DNA from: Hermodice carunculata | Lineage: Eukaryota > Annelida > Polychaeta > Eunicida > Amphinomidae | DNA: 64,000 bases | Reading direction: 5' to 3' | Assembly (NCBI GenBank): GCA_964020975.1 | Contig: OZ026612.1 | Location: forward strand, 128,259,741 to 128,323,740 | Shown here: piece after piece, positions 1 through 11,600 of the stretch | Numbering within the stretch: the stretch's first letter is position 1 | Layout of the letters: the number at the start of each line of letters is the position of its first letter | Notes under the pieces: generated by a model | Database searches by the model: none | Told to the model about the DNA's origin: nothing | What the model saw: only the letters and a program-made list of their open reading frames with translations | Position numbers and translations under genes: made by a program

Positions 1-1012
1 GATCTGGCTATGGCCTTAAGGGTTTTACCCTACATGCAGTGGATGCCACTCTTCCTCTCGAGGAGAGAGGCCTGTATGCAGTGAGAGCTCTTTGCTGGTA
101 CTTTTCCCACATGGCGGACTTAGAGGATGGAGGTCTGCCCTCCTTCTACCTCTGCCTAACCCACATAAGGAGCAAGTTTGCAGTAAAACAATTTCATCAT
201 GGATTAAGCAGAGGATCCTTAAGCTGCATGAGACCTCGCTGGATAGACTAGATGCCTTACAGCTTGTCTCTGCCAGAGCTCATGAGGTTAGAGCCTTCAA
301 TGCCTCCTGGAGCACCCTTCAGAACATTGCAGTTGTTGACATTCTGTGAGCCTGCGGATAGCTATTGTCTATGACTTTCCTCGAGCACTACCTGCGTGAA
401 ATTATAGTGCTCAAGGGGGGCATGTATACCAGGTGTAACAGGCTCCTTTGCATAGGTTCTGATACTGGTCCTTTTTGTTAAGTCCTTTCCCAATCCCATC
501 AGAGCATCCACTATGTTCCAGTTTATGGTGCTCTTCTGGTTGATCAGATGTAGGCCTATAGGTCAGATCATTTCTGAGTGCACCTTGTAGGGCTTCCTGC
601 CTAGTAGACCTAATCTTGGACAGTATCTGGCAGTTTATCGCAACTTCCAGCCTGTTGCCGGCTTTGTTGCATGTTTGTAACTGCCCCCAGAACCTCATAA
701 CTAGGACCTGTCAGATCTCCAGGTCAGATGGAGCTGAAACAACTAACGTCTACCCACGAGGCAGGCAGTTGTCATGTTGGTAGATGAGCACCGGGGTAAC
801 AGTGTTGTCCAATCCCCGTAAGTAAGGAGGGTTTCTGGTTAAGCCAGATTCTGCTGTCAGCAGTTTAATCTCCAAATAGCTCTGAAGTTTTCCCTTCAGA
901 CGTTGCCTCCTCACACGGACCGATGGTTTCCCCCATGATGCTGGTCCCTCTGGTCTACAGAAGTCAGTGTACCTATAACGATTACCCCACCACCAGTATG
1001 TTTGTATATCGG

Positions 1013-1411
1013 CAATGGTGGTCGACAGGTAACATTACGTAATTAACACGGGATATTGGGAGTAATATCTGTAATAACAAGTATACTTTCCTCTCAACTA
1101 CCAGAGAAGCCCACCCGATTAACCCCGTTTCCTTTTACAGCTGCTGTCAACTGACCACTCTTCAAAAGTGGAAGGATGATATGGGGCGCATGTGCACATG
1201 ATGTCACCATCAGTTCCACATGGACCGAGAGATGACACCAGGGGACCATCAGGTTTTTTTTTTTTTTTGTTTTTTGTTTTTTTTAATTAAACATGAGTAG
1301 CAAGCTTCTCATCTCGATTTTTAAGCATCATGCAAAGACACAGAGGTCTTCGCAATGGTGGTCGAGTGGTAGGTACACTTATTAACACTGATATTACTCC
1401 AAATATCCCGT
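1013..1411. repeat. Direct and inverted repeat set of the DIRS-like tail
   Basis: CAATGGTGGTCGA occurs at 1013-1025 and again at 1353-1365, and ATTAACAC follows both copies at 1042 and 1381. The 22 bases at 1048-1069 are the reverse complement of 1390-1411 with one mismatch. A direct copy followed by an inverted copy within 400 bp resembles the split and inverted end repeats described for DIRS elements. That reading is an inference from family knowledge. Confidence 0.55.
1253..1284 (+). repeat. T-rich tract
   Basis: Nearly pure T run lying between the two halves of the DIRS-like repeat set. It could be the reverse strand of a poly(A) tail from a small insertion, but no body of such an insertion was recognised. 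Confidence 0.7.
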
Positions 1412-1451
1412 ATTTGTGTTGTGCAGTTCTCTCTTAATGAACATGTTACTA

Positions 1452-2297
1452 ACATTCTGGTAATACAGTTGCATTCTCAGAATTTATGAGCTATTAAATC
1501 TGATATTTCTATAAATCGCATATTGGTTTGGACAAAATTTATTGAATGGAGCTTGTTTAAGCTTATTACACATAAGTGTAATCCTTCAAAATTAGATTGC
1601 TTATAATTAAGTTTCTGTTGTAAAATGATAGTGAATTTACTTGTAGTACTCTTGGTTTGTTTATATTCTGTCCTATCAAGAGCCTTGAACACAACTATTC
1701 AGAAAACGTAAAGAGAAAAAAATATATGCCTGTTCTGAAATTTGTTGTATATATAATCTGCGTGTTCCTAGCATGCGCCCTTACCCACCACACCTTTAGT
1801 CAATACAGAAAAGTAATGCAACTTCATTTGTTTTAAAGGCTCAAGAAACTCGTAAATTTGTGAGCTTTTGAATCTGATGTGTCCATAAATCACATATTGG
1901 TTACTTACATTCTGGTAATACAGTTGCATTCTCAGATTTTGTGAGCTATTGAATCTGATATTTCCATAAATCACATATTGATTTGGGCAATATGTGTTTA
2001 ATGGAGCTTGTTTTGAGTTGTTATACATAAATGTAATCTTTTAAGATTAGATTGCCTGTAATTAAATTTCTGTTGTAAAATGACATGAAATTTACTTGCA
2101 GTGCTCTTGGTTTGCTAATAGGCCTTGCTATTAAGAACCTTCAACACAACTATTCAGGAAAAGGAAAGAGAGAACAATATATGCTTGTTGTGAAATTTGT
2201 ATTTATAATCCGAGTGCTTCTAGCATGCTCTTTTACCACGCACACCATAGGTCAACATGGGAAAATAATGAAACTTCATCTGTTTCAAAGGTTAAAG
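1452..2297. repeat. Diverged tandem duplication, unit about 455 bp
   Basis: Copy 1 starts at 1452 and copy 2 at 1907, both with ACATTCTGGTAATACAGTTG. The copies stay alignable to their ends near 1845 and 2297 (AATGCAACTTCATTTGTTTTAAAGG against AATGAAACTTCATCTGTTTCAAAGG in outline). A partial third piece at about 1846-1900 repeats the segment around CCATAAATCACATATTGG. Identity is roughly 80% by eye. Short open frames on both strands simply repeat with the unit, and no coding signature is evident. It could be an old segmental duplication or two copies of an unrecognised non-autonomous element. Confidence 0.75.
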
Positions 2298-3303
2298 TAG
2301 CGCATGTACGGTTGTGTAACTCTTAAGACATCATTCTGCATATAGCATTACATCCTTCATGGTCTAAGTATCAGAGCATATTATATATTTTGGGTATGTG
2401 TTGGGACAGCAGGCGTAAGACAAAAAAAGCTAGGATTCACTAAAAGGTACACAACTTCCTGCAGCGTGCATGGTCTCATCGCTTCAAGGCAGTTCATGAT
2501 GAATGTTTTTTTCTGTTTCTCAAGGAGATAACATGAATAAAATTCAAAATGACATCCAACATGCCGGGAAACGTGACTTCGGGCAGCAACATTCAGAAAG
2601 CCCTGGTGATAAACAAATTTTACATTCTAGTGTGATAATAAACATCCACTGGCGGATGCATTTGTAATGGCTGAACGGCTACTTCTTTAAGTATACTAAC
2701 CACAGATCAGGAAGTCTCATCTGTATTCAAGCTCGTCTTAACAGAAATAATACGGGTGTCATGACTACCTATGCCATCGGTCAATGCTGTATGTATCAGT
2801 CAATTGATATGCAACACCCACATGATCAACGACAAATCTTAAAGTCTTATACCTGTAAAACGATAGCAGCTTGAACAACTTATGATACATGTAAGGTGTG
2901 GCTTCACATAATCCTGCGGTATCCAACCTAGACGATCACCACATAGTGTGTAGGATTCCAAACGGTGGTGTACATGTGTCAGCTCCATTTGGCTAGTTAA
3001 AACAATATGGTTTTTAGTGTGTGACCTATTGATGGTCAAGGCGTAGCGTACTACTTAAGCGCTATAATTGGTGTCGCAGTTTTTCTGTGTCGCACTTTTT
3101 CTGTGTCTGCCAGCCCACGCTTTTGCGGTGCACACATCCCATGGGCAAACCATCAGACTGTCAGGTCAGGACTGGTTGCAGAAAATAGTAGATCATTAAA
3201 ATTATCATAAAAATCTTCGGGATTTAGTTAATTACCAGTTTGAATCGAACATTATGATTCTGCTGATTAAAATTAATAATAATTGACTTATTTTCAAGGT
3301 TAA
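2298..3303. other. No gene seen
   Basis: AT-rich, unique-looking sequence. Only short random open frames are present. A small internal repetition of TTTTTCTGTGTCGCA occurs near 3077-3100. No RNA gene or mobile-element signature was found. Confidence 0.5.
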
Positions 3304-3329
3304 TCTCTCTCTCTCTCTCTCTCTCTCTC
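3304..3329 (+). repeat. (CT)n microsatellite
   Basis: Thirteen uninterrupted CT/TC units. Confidence 0.95.
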
Positions 3330-3830
3330 GTTCAACAAAAAACTAGGATTGTTTAAACATCTGTTCAGTTCTAAATTTCAGAAATAATTTCGGTACGTTA
3401 GGAATGGAGACACTTACAGAGACAAAACACAAAGGATAGTTCTAACGATTTGCGGTCTAAAATCGAATGTCAGATAGGAACAATTGCTGAGTGAAAGAAA
3501 GCATATTATTCCCAATTGTTATATGTTGAAACGAAATTGTCAATTTGCAAAAAAGTCCTGAATTTTGGCTTATCAATGGAGTGATTATCCCTTACACATT
3601 TCCAATGTAGTCTTGCAAATATTATCAAGTCTTTGATCGCAATGCAAAAGGCTAATGCTATGTGATGGGGGGGGGGACTTCAAAGCATTAACAGTTCTAT
3701 ATATCTTTGATATTTAATGATCTTAACTGCACAGAAGTTTAATTCTGTACATTAGCAAAATACATGGTGGAATGCATACGTATTAGTATTTGGTCTGCTG
3801 TGTTAGGACGTTGGTTCATAAATATCTGCC

Positions 3831-3872
3831 TTTTTTTCTTTTTCTTTCTTTTTTTTTTTTTTTTTTTTTTTT
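3831..3872 (+). repeat. Poly(T) tract
   Basis: T run interrupted by three C residues, followed by GCTGTAACC. It may be the poly(A) side of a minus-strand retroposed insertion, but no body was recognised. Confidence 0.8.
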
Positions 3873-5074
3873 GCTGTAACCTTACTTGCTTAACAAGTCA
3901 GGGGTATCGAAAGTGGCAAGGCTACTATGCCTCATTGGCACAAGTGATAAATTCCGGGGTTTAAGTGGTTAAGTCAGGAATGATTTTTTTTTCACACAGG
4001 CGTTGGAAATGCATGTTGATCTTTTGGTAACTATTGAATCTCTGTTGTATTATTTTACTCTCATTGTTGGGTTGAAATTTGTGAATATTGGTACTGTTTT
4101 TCTGAATTATGTTTACAGGTATGTTATGTAGTAAAAGTGTGATGGAATCAGCCAGGTGCTTGCAATCAGCAAAACAAAGCTTTCAAAGGGACTGAATGTT
4201 CCCGGCGAAATATTCCATGGCTGAGTAAAAAATGATGGCCTTTGTGCTCCCGCCATTGCAGCAGTGAGGCTGTTGTTCATAATGGTACGCAAAGGCAGAA
4301 ATGTTGCACACAATTTAATAATCCAAGGTGCGATGGTCGGTCAAGAAGGGCGGAAAACTGCATGAGTGTCTGAAATATCATACCGCATAACAATAGGAAA
4401 ACTACCAAAATCCATTTGGGAGAAGATACCAGATATCTTTGGAGACCCTGTGTGTAAGACGAAAATACACCATACCGTGGGCAGGTAGTCTGGAAGTGGA
4501 AAACTAATCACTTTACTTGAACCGAAGTATGCCCTTACACTTACATGACAAATGACGAATCTCAGAACCCAAATACCCTACAACAGAGGTATATTGATGA
4601 AAATGACGCGGTAGAAGTTAAAAATAATGGTTGGGAACAAAATAATTTAAACCATTGAGAACCAACAATGATATGCAGATACAGACTACACATGATTCTG
4701 ATCAATATTACCTTTCAGTGGCAGTCCACGGGAGGCTTAAAATACACATCTGTACACCAACACTAAATTGATTTGATAGTTGCAAATATATTGCCATCAC
4801 AGTACAACTGTTTGGGAGATCATGTTTTAGGCTTAAGGACTTGCGATGGGTGTGATTATTATTTAGCTTTAAGGAGTTACAAAAGGTATGCCTTTAATTT
4901 AGCTTTACAGATTTACGACAGGTTTGACATCCCTTTAGTAGCAGCTGCAGCCTCTGCTTCCTCACACTCACAACGACAGAAAAACATATATGACACCAAA
5001 ACATACACCAGATATAGTACTGATATCTAAATTCAAATGACAAAAATGAATCATGTTAAAGCATTTACATAAAC

Positions 5075-5077
<3 letters not shown>
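3873..5077. other. No gene seen
   Basis: Unique-looking AT-rich sequence with only short open frames. The frame at 4773-5030 (85 codons) has no recognisable motif. Nothing else can be supported. Confidence 0.45.

Positions 5078-5148
<71 letters not shown>
5078..5148. repeat. (AT)n microsatellite
   Basis: About 35 pure AT/TA dinucleotide units. Confidence 0.97.
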
Positions 5149-7273
5149 TAGAAAAGTATATAAGTAATTCACCTAGCAAGGCATATTACAAAAAATTATT
5201 TATATTTATTTCTACCTTTTCTTCGTATGTAATACCCACTTGGAGAGTTTGCCAGCTTCATTGCATCATACAAACTCAAATGGATAGAATAGTTATATTT
5301 TAGAACAGGTCCTCTCAAGATACCATAAGTTTCAAGCTTCGAGCTTCTGGTTGTGGCGGCATACATCAATATTTTCACCTAAAATTGCCGAATTTGGACC
5401 ATTTCCTTTTTCTACTCATGCAATTACAAAGTGAGGGTTCAGTCAGACGTACAAAATTAAATACGTGCTTGAATACCGCATGTATTGGGGCACAAATTTG
5501 GGAAAACGTCAAGAATATATCGTGTAAATAACTGAGGCGGTTAATATAAGACAACGTTGAAAACTTTTGGTGGATTTAACATGACAGCTGCGGAGCTAGG
5601 ATCAGCTAATCCAGGCTTATTCAGTTCTATTATCCTGCCTTACAAAAACGATTGTCCAAGTTGTAGCTTGGTTTTGGTCCATGTTTATATCTGGCCCCCA
5701 AGTAAACAGTGGTATAATTATTACGCCATATTTTAGCACACTCATGTGCGATGTACGCTGCATTCTGGATTGACAGAATCGCAACTAAATGCTTGTGTGT
5801 GATAGGTTTTACCAGCGGATGTTATGTTAAATTTGTAACCCTTTTTTTCGGGAGCGCTTTACGACTCTCTCAATTTTTTTTCCCCATGGTTACCCTTAAA
5901 TAGACCAGAAAATATATATATATATATTCTCAAAGAAAACATCACGTCAAGTGTACTTCTGGCACTGAACATAAATTTTCAGTGTCCCTATTTAATTATA
6001 TTTTGATTAAAAATATTAAATTTTGCTCAAAATTACCAATAGCATCTAAAACACAAATGAGATATAATTCATAGTGTCAAATAAAAGAATGTAATACGCT
6101 CTCCAAAACGGTATTTTAAGTTTTTTGAAAAATAGCTCAGTTCTAATTTGTCGGGCTCCTTGAATTATTTAAAAAAAAGGAATAATTCTGATTTCAATTG
6201 AGTTATCCTGCAAATTTTTGAATTAAAACCTTTATCCAAAATTTAGAATATGGGTTTTGGTGGTGGAATTGTACTGTTTGACTTCACATAAGAAAATAAT
6301 GTTTTCAATTTTTTTGTGTGCATGCTGTTTTAGGAGGGGTTGTTTTTTTCGAAAAAAACAGGAAAATTTTTTAATTTATATTTAAGTAAAGTGATTACAT
6401 TCCAATGTCATAACGGTAACAGTACTTATATTACTTCAAATAGCTTAACCCAAAATGTGTGTATACTTTAAACAAATATATAGTGGAGCAAAGTCAGTTG
6501 TGTTTTCTGTGTAAAGAACTGTGAAAGTGCATCAGGAACGTCAATCTGGCTACATCATGTAATGTTTGCATTTGTTGCTGTTGTAACGCAAACCACTCAA
6601 CGCGTAGTCGTATTGTGGTTCACCAACAAATCCGTGAGATTTCTACATCCAGAATTAGAGCCAATTTTTACATATGATTCGTTCTTGTTACCAACATCAC
6701 TTATTCTCGCTTTTGTTATGTATGTGTTTTTTTATCATATCTGTTACATGTGTTCTATTTGCTCAGATGTATTATTGCGCCAACATAGTTCATTTACAAA
6801 GGATGCTGTTATCCTTTATAGTTTAGAGTTTTGTTGCAGGATCTGTACGAAATCTTCCAGCTTTGTGTTTGAAGGGACGAACACAAAACAGATCTCGGTA
6901 ATCGTAGTTAAAACGTTTGCAATCTCTACTTGATACTGGTTGTAGTCTCGAACAATACAGAGCATCTATCGGGCAGTTTATCTCATCTAAACCCTAGATA
7001 AAAAGAATCATTGAACACAGTGCTCTTGGGCAATTTGATGCATCTCTGTCATTTGTTGAGTTACTGTTTCTGCTCTTCCCATATAGTTATTTTCTCTGTG
7101 TGCCACATACATCCATGGGATTGTATTATTTCTTTTTGTCAGCTGTTGATGCCAATGGAAATCCCAGTCCGCCTTTAAATTTTAAAGAACTCATACCTTG
7201 ATATGCTAACATTTGAAGCCTCCAAAGTGGTGGTAACCTTGATGAGCCCCAAACCAGTGTTTACACAGAAGGT
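5149..7273. other. No recognised gene; one 123-codon open frame
   Basis: AT-rich sequence. The only long frame is 6562-6933 on the plus strand, 123 codons, hydrophobic and cysteine-rich in its middle. It shows no known motif and may be chance. A short AT run lies near 5912-5927. No RNA gene was seen. Confidence 0.4.
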
Positions 7274-8640
7274 GTGGATATAATTTCACTCTCTAATACT
7301 TGGTCCTGCAAACGCTACGCAATCACCTACTATTTATCCAAGGTTTCGGGCCTCCACTTCGGAAAGACTGAGATGGACACAGGGGCGGAGTTGCCAATTT
7401 TAACTGAAGACGCTATACCCTATATCCTTCGTCCAGATCTTGGAATCGCCGATCTATTACCATTACCGTAATATTTCACTTTTATCAAACAGAAAGGCTA
7501 TTTGGGCTTATTTTATTAAGCCAAACAACGGTGTCTTGAAACCTTTCAATTAAATGCAAATGATGTACACAAAGTTCCAGCCTTGCCCAAACCAACCTTG
7601 CCCAAAGGGTCTTGATGGGTTTGAGTAATTTTTTATTTTCTGCTGAAGCAGACTGGTTAAAGTCCTCAACTAAATAGTTTTAATTTTCGTTATCTGTTGG
7701 GGAGTTATCTATGCAATGGAAAACATATGACTTATTTCTAGTCCACAAAACGCCTTTATGCAGTTTAAATTTAACTATTATCCAATTTCTTTATATGTAA
7801 TATTTCGAACGTTTTTGCCAATTTTCAATATCCCGTATAAGTAGCGTATGGGAAATTTAACTCGTGGAGACTCTGGTTTTGCATCCAATGACTCTACAGT
7901 AAACCAATTAGTAAACATAGTCGATAAGTTTTATAATGATATGAAACTTAACAAGGAGGCAATCATGTTCTTGGTCGCATTATCCAAGCAATCGACTAGT
8001 TTGGTATGTCGATTTGCTTTTTAAAATGCGCCAACTGGGTGTAACGCCACCCCATGTGTAGTTTCCTAAGCATTGTGCATGCGTCTTAATCTCGTCAGAA
8101 GGATAAATATAGGACTATGCCCTTCTTCCTAATTTGATTCTTTTGAATAAAATATGTTTACACACACGCCATCTATCATTAAATTGCTCGAAAGCTACTT
8201 CAGTACCCGCCAACAGAGATCGTTGTCCACGATCACAACTCCACGGGACTGCCGATTGAAGCTGGAGTACCCCAAGGCTCTATCATTGGTCTTCTTTTTT
8301 TCCTTATTTTTATTAATGGCATAGCTGACCACTTGAGCTACTGGGCAATTCAGGTTTTGAAAATAAGCATGGTTACAATGCAACGTCTCAAACTCAACTG
8401 GACTAAGAACAAATTGATGATTCGTAAGCGCAGTATTGCTATTTCACATGCTAGTCTATGTATGGAGAGATGTCAATTTAACGCCCATTGAAACAGGAAT
8501 GGTGCGACAGAATCCCCGGTATGTAATTGTAGATCACCGAGAGAATCTGTACATCATTATTTTCTTATCTGGCTAAGTGATAATAATGTCCGCACCTGCG
8601 CCTTATACCCTAATGACTATATTTCACGGACCAACTGAGG
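7274..8640 (+). mobile_element. LINE (CR1/Jockey-group) ORF2 relic, plus strand
   Basis: Pieces occur in the order of a LINE second ORF. First is a linker (GAELPILTEDAIPYIL, in the frame at 7274-7471). Next come weak RT block 1 (a 'NYxPISL'-like piece near 7770) and RT block 2 at about 7865 (DSGFASNDSTVNQLVNI). The palm is at about 8240 (AGVPQGSIIGLLFFLIFING, with AGVPQGS intact). The C-terminal Cys/His knuckle lies near 8510-8570 (CNCRSPRESVHHYFL). The F/YADD block between the palm and the knuckle is missing, which implies an internal deletion. Several frameshifts and stops separate the pieces. In the family the product copies its own RNA at a nicked target. This copy is dead. The clade is tentative. 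Confidence 0.75.
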
Positions 8641-8649
8641 ATACTTTAA

Positions 8650-11600
8650 AATACAGTACCACTATATTGTACGTTGTACAAGCATAAATGAAAATAGAGA
8701 TGCCTAGGTCCTCTGAAGCGACTGAAGTTACTTGCAAAGATTTATATGTTATTGATAATGTCCATCTAGCATCGGATCGGCACTTTGTAATCCAAGTCGA
8801 AAAGAGCCTCGTTAATTTTAATAACTCCTGTTGAAGTTACTATCAAATAAATTAAAGCAGTTGTTAGTTATAATTATCAACATCATCATAATCATCATCA
8901 CCATTATTGCCTGTTTATGTTGTTTAATTGGAAAACTATGTCAGGTTTGAACTTTAACCTTCTATGGAGCAACCATTTTAAGGCCGGTTAATTATACAGT
9001 TAGGGTGGGGTTCCCTCACCGGAAAAGAAACCAAAGTGTTTCAGGTTACAATTGGACAGAGTTACCTCGTAAATTTGAACCATAAATGCAGATGTTTATC
9101 AAATTGCATATTTCACATGACACACTGTATTTACTTACTATCACGTTTGCCTAATTTTGTTGATATTTTATAAAGAGTACATTTGTAGTAAATTGTGATG
9201 TATAACAATTCGATGATTCAAAATAATAATGAAAATAAACCTGGACGTTGTGTAAAGTGTTTATGGATAGCTCTGTCTGAATGTGGCCCATTAGCGCTAA
9301 CAGTCCGCTCCTTGATCGAGTCCTCATTAACGACACCTAGGTTGCTGTACTTGTCGATAATGGGTTACTTACCGAGCAAAAACAGAGGCTACAGGTACCA
9401 TAGCAGGTAATGGATCACTTACCATTATTTTGCAACGTATCTCACTTAATCCATGTAGCATACTGCATTGTTGTTCGAGAGGTATGAGATGTAACAATAA
9501 ATTAAATTGTGACACGCACTTCCTTGTGGGCAGATGGCAATGTACCATTGTTATAGTTGTCCTTGAGCACACGTTTAGGGGCAAAACAACAAACAAGGAC
9601 TGAAACTGTTCTTTGCTTTGCTGAAAGTGTACACCGAACGTGATAGTCAACCAGCATCGAAATTACAATTTCTCACAAACAGGATGCCTTAGCACAGCCA
9701 CTACACTATGTGTCCCAGGGCCACAAACAAAACAATACTGGCATCCAATCGTGTTGTGTTTTTGTTCTTTTAAAGGAACCGTAGTTCTCAAAAAATACTA
9801 CCACATATTTACTTTCATTTCGACATGGTATTAAAGAGACATAGACTAAGAACACAAGAAAGCAGTTGCTACTGATGCTTTTTCATGAGTTAATAAAACG
9901 AAACGAAAATAAAAAACATTGTTGAGTAGATTAACCAGCTGTCTTTTGGGGTGGTATTTTTTTAGTTCCGTTTTGCCGCTTTGTCCATACATATCGGAAA
10001 GGTATGTAAACCAATTATGGATTTACCTGTTATTAATTTAATGCACATATGAAGACAAGACGATATTGATATTATCTGTGTTTTGTTTCAAATGCTCGTA
10101 TGCAATTGCTACAAAATGATACCCTCTGGATGGTGTACATTACATAGGTGATTAAAACAATGTTATTCTAGCCAAATAAATCTACATGTTTGATAACTCA
10201 GAGCAGCGGTTATAGGACTTGTAACGTTAAAGAATCGCCACAGAGGAAAGCAGCCTTAAGAGAAACATGGTATTGTGTCTTTGGGGCGGCTACCAGCAGG
10301 CAAAACAAAGTCAGAATAATCAGTCTCGGGAATCAGGCTTTGCAAAACAGTTTAAACCAATATAACAAAAAGGAACATAGTGGCGTATGATATTAGCAGA
10401 CAGCAGGTTGCAAGTCAATGGCGTTAACTGTGTCAACAAAGACACTAGGCTTGGTGAGCTGATGAGTGCAGGTTGCACAAACCTGTGCACGACAGACCCA
10501 CGTTCGCGTGATTGCGAGACAGTTTTCTACGCTCTGGTTCTTCGTCGACGGAACTTACATGGTAGGGGGTCCAAATGAACCTAGGTCACTGGGAGCAGGC
10601 AAATCGAGCAACACAGCCGCCCCTCGGGAACCTTTGACAGTAATAACGCGTATTGATAGTAGTTGTCAATACAATTCTATTGAGTTTCATGGCATGTACA
10701 TGAACATGGCCTCCCCAAAAGAAACGATGGCACAATGCCACAAGTGCCTCAAGCGAAATTAGTTTAAACATTTCGGTCATCGTAATAAGAAATGGGATCA
10801 CAGTGAAGGGCGAGTGACACTTCGTTTGTAGGAGCGCTGCAACGTGTACAATTTACTTTAAAGCTGAACAATGCAAAGGCATGTCTCATCAATATGGTGC
10901 ATATTGATGGGACATGCAATGCACAGAAAGATGAAACTGGAATAGCAGCACTGAGGTCTTATCCGTTAATGCAAATCTCTACCTATCCGGTGTGTCTGCA
11001 AAGTAATGTTGAAATATTGATACAGAGCATTTGAATTTGTACAAAAATGACGCTCTTGGATGTTCTTACTTTTCGTCGTCATATATTTTGTTTAAACGTT
11101 ACGGAACGAGCTCCATATTTGAAATTTCTATGATCTATCGTTGAGTACTAATTACACAGGGAAATTAAATAACAATACGGCGAGCATTATACTGTTTTAA
11201 AGTAATTTCTAACGAGGCAAAGCAACTTCACATATTGACCAAATGTCACGGATAGGCCCCCAATATGCACTCCTAGTATGCTAAGCCTATATTCTCAAGC
11301 AACTTCTGCCCCAGAGCCAGCCAGGCACACTTTCTCATCTCCACATGCACAAGGACATCGTGGGGCAGAACAGCAGGGGCAGTGCGCGCTAATAGCAGCA
11401 ATAGCTCCCTCTAAGAATTCATATTGTGGCAACTTAAACGTCAAAAGTGGGGTCTTTTTTTATTTCACATATCCAAACCATTGTTGGCTGAAACACACAG
11501 AATTTTAACTGTGTGGAGAAAGTTAAGTAAATAAAAATAGTGGCATTATTTCCATATTTTTTTTTATACTAGACCTACTTGCAGTTATTATGAGAATGCT

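Larger units (their letters stand above)
1..1420 (+). mobile_element. DIRS-type tyrosine-recombinase retroelement fossil, 3' part
   Basis: The first 400 bases encode, in fragments, the C-terminal half of a tyrosine recombinase of the kind found in DIRS-like retroelements. Recognisable pieces are a 'VRALCWYFSHMADL' segment, a 'TISSWIK' segment, the catalytic-box-like 'AHEVRAF' and a terminal 'YLRE'. In the family this enzyme integrates a circular DNA copy instead of a DDE integrase. The next kilobase is non-coding and holds repeated and inverted motifs (CAATGGTGGTCGA twice; an ACGGGATATT...AGTAATATC stretch and its reverse complement), which fits the complex end repeats of DIRS elements. The copy is truncated by the window edge and clearly broken, with a few breaks in the readable part. 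Gag-like, reverse transcriptase and methyltransferase parts are not in view. The right boundary is a guess from the last repeat motif. Confidence 0.6.

Noticed and set aside
4113-4313. 66-codon minus-strand frame starting MCATFLPLRTIMNN, considered as a possible exon
   Set aside because: No domain recognised, and no convincing splice sites or neighbours.
10456-10495. CTGATGAG followed by a GTGCAGG...CCTGTGCAC hairpin
   Set aside because: Looks like hammerhead stem II, but no GAAA follows the hairpin and no closing stems were found.
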